NCBI GenBank assembly: GCA_036245805.1
Contig: BTRK01000002.1
Coordinates: 36,996,661-37,060,660, forward strand
Reading direction: 5' to 3'
Length of the DNA: 64,000 nucleotides
DNA from: Pristionchus mayeri
Lineage: Eukaryota; Nematoda; Chromadorea; Rhabditida; Neodiplogasteridae
In this document: one piece after another, positions 58,501 through 64,000 of the stretch
How the letters are laid out: each line of letters opens with the position of its first letter
Position numbering within the stretch: position 1 is the stretch's first letter
Notes under the pieces: model-generated
The model's input: only the letters and a program-made list of their open reading frames with translations
Told to the model about the DNA's origin: nothing
Database searches by the model: none
Translations under genes and position numbers: made by a program

Positions 58501-60112
58501 TTTCTTTCATGAAAGAAACGTGTTCACTCACGCTGGAGGGATCCAGTTCCCATCCGCTGCGTCCATCGGTTCCTTTGAAGAACACGTCCTTGATGTTCAT
58601 CTCTTCTTCCTTCTTCTCTTCATCAACGATCTTCGCTATCGATCGAGTGAGAGTCGATTCAGCTGATCTGTTATCGATGGAATTGGAATGGGCTTGCACG
58701 AGTAGGTTCGTGATCTCAGTGGAGATGGTCGAGATCTCATCGATACTCGCCACTTGGGTCAACGCGATGGATTTGGATTTGATGGATTCGAGATCCGAAT
58801 GGATTGAGCCAATGATGGCTTGGAGTTGCTTGTACTGGGCATCGAAAGTCGCCATTTTCCGTGACCTCCGACCACAGTTGATGATTCACCATTGGTGAAT
58901 GGAGAATGCTTGGTAATGCCACGCGGGAACTTAGACTGGGATTGGGTTTGGTTAAACCGATTGCACCATATACGAACTTCTCACTGATTAGAGAAAAGTC
59001 CGCTATGTGTATATTCGGTGTGATAAAGGCGAAAGATTTAATTAATAAACATTGATTATCGTCACAATTAATTATTACACAACGGGTGAAGAGAAATTAC
59101 ACTAATTAACTAAGTAGAAGGGAAGGTAAGGGCTATACTGGAGTTGGAATTGGGAGGGAGGGACTCCAACCTGTTGTAGATCGGAGAAAGGGGATGAACC
59201 CGGCGAAGTGCTGGTCTCAGTGAAGTAGACTAAGTCCGGTCCAGTCGTCGACTAGACGGAGAGGCACCGAAGTATTGGCGCTTAATGGAGTTGGTAAGTT
59301 GTGCGGAATGCTCGCGTAACAACAATGGGAAAAATATGGTGATGAAATACAACGGCTTAAGGCCGAGGGAGAAGAGAAATGCCGAGACGCCGGCACAGAC
59401 CGACGCCCGGTGAGTGAAAGGGCGGTAAACACCGTGAAGGGACAGGAAAACAACCCGCAAGCACAAGCTAACGGGCTGCGTAAATAGTAAGGATGGGAAT
59501 GATAATGATTTGAAGTATAAAAACGTTGATAACAACGTGGTAAACACGTTTGAATCGATTGGTGTGGGAATTTCGTAAGATTGCGTGCCATTGCGAAAGA
59601 ATGGATTGAGTGTCGCAACGCGCGCGCGATTCGAATGGAATTCTTCTTGGCATGGTGGGTTTGGGTTTGTGAAAGTTGATTTTTTCTTGAATAAATGGAA
59701 TTAGGGTATCGATTTAGAGGAAATCGGTACAATTATTGAATTATTAGATTACGAAAGTGAGGAGATTGTTGAACAGACTCCCATAGAAGCGAATATTGTT
59801 GTTCTTGGAATTGGGATCAATCTGAAATCAGTAGCATGATAGGGAAGAATAGAATTGACGATTAGTGAAACCAAGTTCGAGCAAACCTCTGCAACGACAG
59901 AGTGTTAGCAGTGGCAGAAAACAATTCAAAAATGCATTCTTGAATAATCAAGATAGCATAGTCTCTGAATATATACATGTCATTGTAGGCCGACATTAAG
60001 AAACAAAACTAAACGATTTCGTAGTTCTCTTGATGATTATTCCGATGAGAAGAAGGTTAGCGATTAAGGAAAATACAGCGAAAAAGTAGTGGAGGTAGAG
60101 GATGAAGGGCAT
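52567..60112 (-). CDS. 7TM chemoreceptor (Str/Srh/Sri superfamily), split by a BEL element
   Basis: Minus-strand exons: about 60112-60010 (MPFILYLHYFFAVFSLIANL, TM1), about 59888-59755 (NLVSLIVNSIL, PRTTIFASMGVC, TM2-TM3), then the retrotransposon, about 54060-53873 (LWIVPVSVVCFSLHVK, TM4, then FHQTATTVLEKVVV), 53820-53765 (SLSFPVLSINALYAF), 53725-53590 (VVPGVFMFMYFRRRK, then SPKSRLLQEGLIKA), 53235-53110 (SITVHAILATSGIWP, TM6), TM7 exon near 52985-52945 (LVTIYYVPNYRR) and the last exon ending at 52567. The SPKSR-LQ loop before TM6 is the superfamily signature. Some junctions were not checked. The BEL element lies in one intron in sense orientation, so the gene could still be spliced. Confidence 0.65.
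52689..52939. mobile_element. TTAA-flanked MITE, copy 4
   Basis: Ends AAGGAGGAGTAAA and TTTACCCCTCCTT next to TTTAA on both sides, with the same interior as copy 1. On the minus strand it starts within a few bases of the donor site of the last receptor intron. Confidence 0.8.
54256..55023 (-). repeat. 3' LTR of the BEL element
   Basis: 768 bp. It contains a frame of 133-143 codons repeated in the other LTR; this is a shadow of the repeat, not a gene. Confidence 0.9.
55246..56194 (-). CDS. Repeat-bearing S/H/P-rich frames, 3' part of the BEL interior
   Basis: Two overlapping frames, 56194-55697 (165 codons) and 55803-55246 (185 codons). The first has tandem motif repeats of about 15-20 residues (HS-A-S-HEVS-EP). 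The second is S, H and R rich and ends just before the 3' LTR. Codon composition resembles gag. They may be pieces of one former long frame broken by shifts. No domain recognised. Confidence 0.4.
56097..57128 (-). CDS. Protease tail plus long serine/threonine-rich frame in place of polymerase
   Basis: A continuous frame of 343 codons directly follows the in-frame TAG. Residues 1 to about 112 complete the Pao protease (DLLLSIGHTLKLLEG, then CGYRLVQSSVGPIVVGS). The remaining 230 residues are rich in S, T, P and H with repeated M-T-P-E-x-S and A-T-S-x-x-S blocks, with no RT motif. It overlaps the next frame (56194-55697), which has about five repeats of S-H-E-V-S-x-E-P, and 55803-55246 holds another S/H/P-rich frame. 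I do not know a function. Confidence 0.6.
   Translation of the reverse strand: MIHSMLGLLTNRGVVELEAVVREASSIITVHTYALPDDDISVLQSAIGSVSCRFSKESITSTDLLLSIGHTLKLLEGAVETSLPCGYRLVQSSVGPIVVGSIQPPSISPHSCTRSPLNEPTSHRTSRQTLMHVSTSNNATLPSSPSLKHTVHCDPPSPAHSSSNLTGLVSSACTLTPHPSLVGMATSTRSLSEYGTANPTTNTECQPRAVASSRSPLTTVSMMTPERSHPYAFPAEHAHNTSSMATSEKSLVAHHSPSPSMCSSETPSYPETSTSTMMTPELSLITHPLPSTVTAACSAVSQPRIEGLVQPDAAAQSLVTQPHTHPPITTHQNDHCALFCAFS
57129..58855 (-). pseudogene. BEL gag and protease start, one frameshift and one stop
   Basis: The first frame (58855-57995) has an N-terminal coiled region (QYKQLQAIIGSIHSDLESI) and a Pao gag part with LPAIKLESFDGSDITRWPAY, the hallmark of this gag type. The frame shifts near 58000. 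The second frame (57971-57129) has zinc-knuckle cysteines (CVFCGE, CFCCFSSKH, CGACAGKHNKAIC) and the protease start with LDHGSQLTLI, where D-H-G replaces the usual D-S/T-G. A TAG at 57129 ends it, but the protease continues in the same frame below. Gag would package RNA; protease would cut it. Both lesions disable this copy unless they are bypassed. Confidence 0.85.
58970..59731 (-). repeat. 5' LTR of the BEL element
   Basis: 762 bp, nearly identical to the other LTR. Transcription of the element would start here, on the minus strand. Confidence 0.9.
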
Positions 60113-60129
60113 TCGACTTGGAAGGGTTC

Positions 60130-60880
60130 ACGAAGTCGATGCAAAACTTGTCTTTAAAAAATAGTTTTTAATATACACCGTTGATCAGTGATGGTACATT
60201 TATGCAGCGGATTTGATCAAGGATCTTTTGACAACATGAATGAATTATCGCTAGAAGAGATCTACACTGAATTGTATATCAACTGCAATCACACACTACC
60301 ATTTATTAGGTTGTTTTCCGCTCGCTAAAAACACGAATTATACAGATGGTATGGCATTAGCAAACACAAATCAGACACCAGCTGTGCTTGTTGCGGGTGA
60401 TGACAAGTTTTTCAATCATTTTCAGAACTTTGATGGGTAATACTGTAACTCGATTATTTTTGGTAGAAAAACATCGCTCTCTCTCGAAGCTTACAGATCT
60501 TGATATGATATATCTGACATATGATACACTAACAGAGCTCAGATATATATGCATTAGCTGTCATGCCAAACGTCCGAAAGACTTGAATTCGACTGTCCCG
60601 CATTTTTAAGTTCTATTTCTGCTCCATCAAATTTAGCTTCAAACTATTGAAACAACAAATATATTATTAGTAGCGGATTTGATCAATTTGTTTCGCAATG
60701 AAGATCTATTTCCGCAAAGGGTATGGCGAGTCAACAATACAGAGAAAGTTTGAGAAGGGTATAGAGGTAATTGATGTATTGATTGTGGAATTTCATATTT
60801 CCATATCCTGATTGTGATATTTATATTCAGTCACTAATTTAATATTTTTATCCTTCATCATAATCTTATAATCTTCCTCA
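60130..60880. other. Gene-free stretch between the two related receptors
   Basis: AT-rich, no splice-supported exon. It would hold the promoter of the receptor starting at 60112. Confidence 0.3.
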
Positions 60881-60888
60881 GAGAATAC

Positions 60889-61255
60889 GGGGGTACGACA
60901 TTTCCGCAACCGACATTTCCGCAACGGAGCACCATTCCCTTGGCAGAAGGAGTAGCAACGTGGGAGTTGTTGCATTGTTACCAGTGTGTGCTCCCATACA
61001 TAAGCATATATCAATTTCGTTACCAGGCGATATTGAGTTTTACTCCAAAACAACGACCCGCGGGGTTCATGGAATATGGATTTCAATGACCCCCTATACT
61101 TTGAAACTCAATATCGCCTGGCAACAAGAATTGTATATGCAAATGTATGGGAGCACATACTGGTAACAACGCAACAACTCCCAAGTTGCTACTCCTTCTG
61201 TCAAAGGAATGGTGCTCCGTTGCGAAAATGTCAGTTGCGGAAATGTCGTAACCCC
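60889..61255. mobile_element. hAT-like foldback MITE, 367 bp, 8-bp target duplication
   Basis: Palindrome with ends GGGGTACGACATTTCCGCAA and complement, flanked by GAGAATAC at 60881-60888 and 61256-61263. Inner words CAACAACTCCCAAGTT and GAGCACCATTCC link it to the element at 6529-7086. No coding. Confidence 0.85.
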
Positions 61256-61266
61256 GAGAATACAAT

Positions 61267-62720
61267 CTACTGGATGTGTCTCGATATGGTCATTTCTCTC
61301 ATGTTATGAGCAGTCGACGTTTCGAAACTTGGATTGACACGATTGAAGAATCTGCAATTATCCATGATTTATTTTCCAAAGAAAAATACAAACCTGCGGT
61401 AGTTGGGCACGTAGTAAATTGTAACTAATGGAACGATTGCGGATTGGAGTTGGAGAAACTGAAAATGCTATCTTATTACAAAATGTGCGAACATGAATGC
61501 TTTTCGCCACCAGAAACTATTGAGTATCACCGATTTAATGAGTATCACGCGTATACTCCATGATATTTCACAACCACTTCTCTGTGAAAAATATTGGCAA
61601 CCTACGAAGAAGCATGAATCGAGGAAGTTCACTTCGTGAACAATCACGAATTGGCCGCTGAGGTAGATGAAGCCAGGCCAGGTGCCAGAAGTCGCCAGAA
61701 TTGCGTGGACGGTGATGCTCTGAACTATGAATGACTTCGTAAGAAATTTCCTTTTCTATGCGTACTCAATCAGGAGAGAAAGAGTCATGTCTTGAGAGCC
61801 ATTCCTACTCTAAACATGCAATAGTGATATAAGAGGTCCGATATATTAGATAATTTTGTTTCGATACCCAACTTTAGTTTTCCAACTCCATTATACGCTT
61901 CACTGCATAACACAATGATATAAAAGATACAAAATACAATAAGTTACAAAATATCACGCAATAAGTGCACTATAATTCCATGTTTGTCCTATTGTCCTTA
62001 GCGCATAGTAAGCACAAGGATTTGTAGTCCATACGCTACAAATTATTCGTATATGTATTTCTAATAATAACTCTTCGAACAGCGAGAATTATATGGATGG
62101 CTTCGCCGGAAAAGAATCTATTAATTCTACGTTTCCTGAGGTCGTTCAGAACAGTGAAGGAGCATTTTTTTCCTTTTTCTTGTATTTCTGTTAACCACAC
62201 CTATTGAACTAGCCTTGATCAATCCCTCTTGGAGTATCCTCGACTTGGGAGAGAGCTTGCTTCGAATTTTCGCCAGCACCATCAACACTTTCCGACGGCG
62301 GAAATACATGAACAGAAAGACACCAGGAACGACTGTAATTAGAGATTTAATGTCCGATAAGAAATTTATGTTTACCGAACGCGTACAACGCATTCACGCT
62401 GAGAACAGGAATTGAGAGCGAATCATGTCCTAAAATGGAGTTTGTTTATTGGTAAAAAGCTTATCAGCTAACCGTTTATGGGCAGCTTTTGCGCAATGAA
62501 CTCCGGGAACTCTCGTACGACGACTTTTTCGAGGACGGTAGTAGCGGTTTGGTGGAACCAGACATTCAGCTGAAACTCGAACCTCATTAGTGGAATAATG
62601 GACGTGCATTTTACGTGAAGTGAGAAGCAAATGATGGCAACGGGCACTATCCACAACTCGATGAAAGGTGAGGTAGTTTGGTGGATCAACTGCGATCTAA
62701 AATTGCAAATATCAGGTTGA
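61267..62720 (-). CDS. 7TM chemoreceptor (Str/Srh/Sri superfamily), paralog, 5' part not found
   Basis: Paralog of the split receptor at 52567-60112. Minus-strand exons: about 62700-62472 (LWIVPVAIICFSLHVK, TM4, then FHQTATTVLEKVVV), about 62431-62375 (DSLSIPVLSVNALYAF), about 62333-62205 (VVPGVFLFMYFRRRK and SPKSRILQEGLIKA), about 61725-61610 (TM6 with ATSGTWPGFIYLSGQF and FLDSCFF), 61460-61395 (IVPLVTIYYVPNYR, TM7) and a last exon ending at 61267. The exons for TM1-TM3 were not found between 62.7 and 64 kb, so it is 5'-incomplete or truncated. The stop is 4 bases from the target duplication of the foldback element. Confidence 0.6.
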
Positions 62721-62759
62721 GCATAAAGTTTTGCGCGATTTTGACTAAAGTGCATTCTG

Positions 62760-63240
62760 ACATCTACTATCGTTCCTTGTTGCCCAATCAACTAAGATAT
62801 TGTATTGCTAGATAGGGGCATTCATACTCTCTTTAGCGCACACTATCATAGATCTGTCCGACCAAGGGAAATAAGACAGCGATGTAGCAAACTTCAAGTT
62901 GCTAACCAACGACATGACTTTTCAAAGGATTATAATTTCTTTTAGAATAGAGATAGGACCCTATGCTAACCACAATTGTAAATCATGACTAGCATATATT
63001 GTACTGGTAATGTTGAGACTGATCAGCCTTAAAGGGCCTATTAGAAATATGCGCGGAATCAGAATTTGAGTTTTCATGACGACTGTCAAGATAAGTTTTT
63101 GGGGTACTGTATCTATACCGACAGTTCTTGGGATTTTATTTATTTATGAATGTGAACTACCTTTCTAGTACAAGTCAAAATTCCATTTGGGAAAGAATGC
63201 GGATCTCCATTCATGAACAGGGTTTTTCGGATTTTAGGTG
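62760..63240. other. Gene-free stretch
   Basis: No supported exon. The missing first exons of the paralog would be expected here or beyond. Confidence 0.3.
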
Positions 63241-63254
63241 TCTAATGTAGAACT

Positions 63255-63480
63255 TCCATACCTCCCGGGTTCGATTCCCGGCCGTGACACCGACTCCGCC
63301 CAACCAAGGCGCCTACCCATTGGGGACGGGGAATTGGAAGTCGTGACAAGATCACGCCGGTAAATAGGTCCGAAGAATAGGTGGCGCTACGGACTGAATC
63401 GCCTTAAAAAATATAGTTGCTGGCCTAGCAGCGGCTCACCGCAGGATGAAAATTCCTAGATATACGGTGCGACTTTACCT
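63255..63480 (+). repeat. SINE-like repeat, copy 2 (fuller)
   Basis: It starts with a tRNA-like T-arm (CCCGGGTTCGATTCCCGGCC at about 63267, with a perfect 5-bp stem and a B-box GGTTCGATTCC), has the body CCTACCCATTGGGGACGGGG, and ends in a T-run at about 63478. The order B-box, body, T/A-rich tail suits a tRNA-derived SINE. A fragment is at 23880-23985. Confidence 0.6.
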
Positions 63481-63489
63481 TTTTTTTAT

Positions 63490-64000
63490 GTAGAACATCG
63501 AAATACACACTTTCGCCTTTTTTGTGCTTGCCACGTGGTTTGAAGGGCGGTTCTTTCGCGCTAAAATTAACGAACAACCCTTACCCTATCACTCACTAAT
63601 TAGGAATATTGTGGAGGTCGCTACTTTTTCTAGGGTGAACCGTGCCTGAAGACCCTCCATATCAGCGTTTTCGACATTTTCATTGAAAAATAATTCAGGA
63701 GCAAAAGTCACTTTTTTTGGATGAGAAAGCCAAATGGGCTCTTAAATATCGTTGCAATAGAGAACCCTGTAAGTAATGATAACAGCGCCCATAGGTAGCT
63801 GTCAGTCTCGTTAATCCGCGAAACAGGTGATTTGTTCGAGAGAACTCTGATTTTTTCAAGTACCCGTGATCCATTGACCTACAGGAAGCGTATACTGAAT
63901 TCAACAGCTCTCTCTTTTTGGTGCTAGGTAGTGCACGACTCGGGCTTCTGAATAACCTTTATGAGCTTATATCTAAAAATTTCTCGGCAAAGTACAGCAA
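63490..64000. other. Gene-free end of window
   Basis: No supported gene. The frames on the minus strand (for example 63904-63695) show no motif or splice support. Confidence 0.3.

Larger units (their letters stand above)
54256..59731 (-). mobile_element. BEL/Pao-type LTR retrotransposon lacking polymerase, 5.5 kb
   Basis: LTRs at 54256-55023 and 58970-59731 differ by only a handful of bases and one 8-bp indel, so insertion is recent. Both begin TGTACCGATTTCC on the minus strand. ATTATT flanks both ends as a target duplication. TGGTGCAATCGGTTTAAC directly follows the 5' LTR and is a plausible primer-binding site (tRNA 3' end ...GATTGCACCA). The interior codes gag and protease but no reverse transcriptase, RNase H or integrase; a serine/threonine-rich frame fills that place. 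It must be moved in trans if it moves at all. Confidence 0.85.

Overview
This window is eukaryotic. Genes are split into many short exons by GT-AG (sometimes GC-AG) introns, several seven-transmembrane (7TM) receptor genes have nematode chemoreceptor hallmarks, and mariner, RTE and BEL/Pao elements are abundant. I infer a clade V nematode, possibly Pristionchus-like; nothing here proves the species. No bacterial operon, rRNA or CRISPR array was seen. All exon models come from reading splice sites, phase and protein sense by eye.

Layout. 0-1 kb: 3' end of a plus-strand chemoreceptor. 1.4-13.1 kb: minus-strand exons of a PHR-domain gene whose longest intron (about 8.3 kb) holds a small LTR-like element, a mariner with two further elements nested in it, a 2 kb foldback carrying tRNA-like sequences and a second mariner-type foldback. 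13.4-14.9 kb: purine-rich minisatellite. 15.4-19.7 kb: two tandem paralogous 7TM receptors (minus). 20.6-22.6 kb: a PHR C-terminal fragment next to a mariner-type repeat interrupted by a dead mariner. 23.1-26.5 kb: a coiled-coil gene (minus) and a duplicated copy of its first exon. 27.26-30.74 kb: a 20-exon asparagine synthetase gene with a TATA box, divergent from the coiled-coil gene.

32.9-40.2 kb: a 12-exon Srd-class receptor with an RTE retrotransposon in intron 6. 41.8-43.6 kb: an Srg/Srv-like receptor (minus). 45.1-49.5 kb: a 4.4 kb near-perfect palindrome with two head-to-head copies of an Sra/Srab-like receptor, one of which has lost its start and first transmembrane exon. 51.5-52.2 kb: a small 132-residue membrane protein gene. 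52.6-60.1 kb: an Str/Srh-superfamily receptor split by a young 5.5 kb BEL/Pao-type element that keeps gag and protease but has no polymerase or integrase. 61.3-62.7 kb: a paralog of that receptor with a foldback element directly behind its stop codon. A SINE-like repeat follows at 63.3 kb.

The functional theme is chemosensation (at least eight receptor genes or fragments) around one conserved metabolic gene. The structural theme is inverted-repeat DNA at every scale, from 65-bp hairpins to the 4.4 kb palindrome. The least explained signals are a heptamer TACCGTA/TACGGTA dense in introns and also used in frame in a protein, an 11-bp motif GATCAAAGATC just upstream of some 3' splice sites, and the polymerase-less BEL element with a serine/threonine-rich repeat reading frame.
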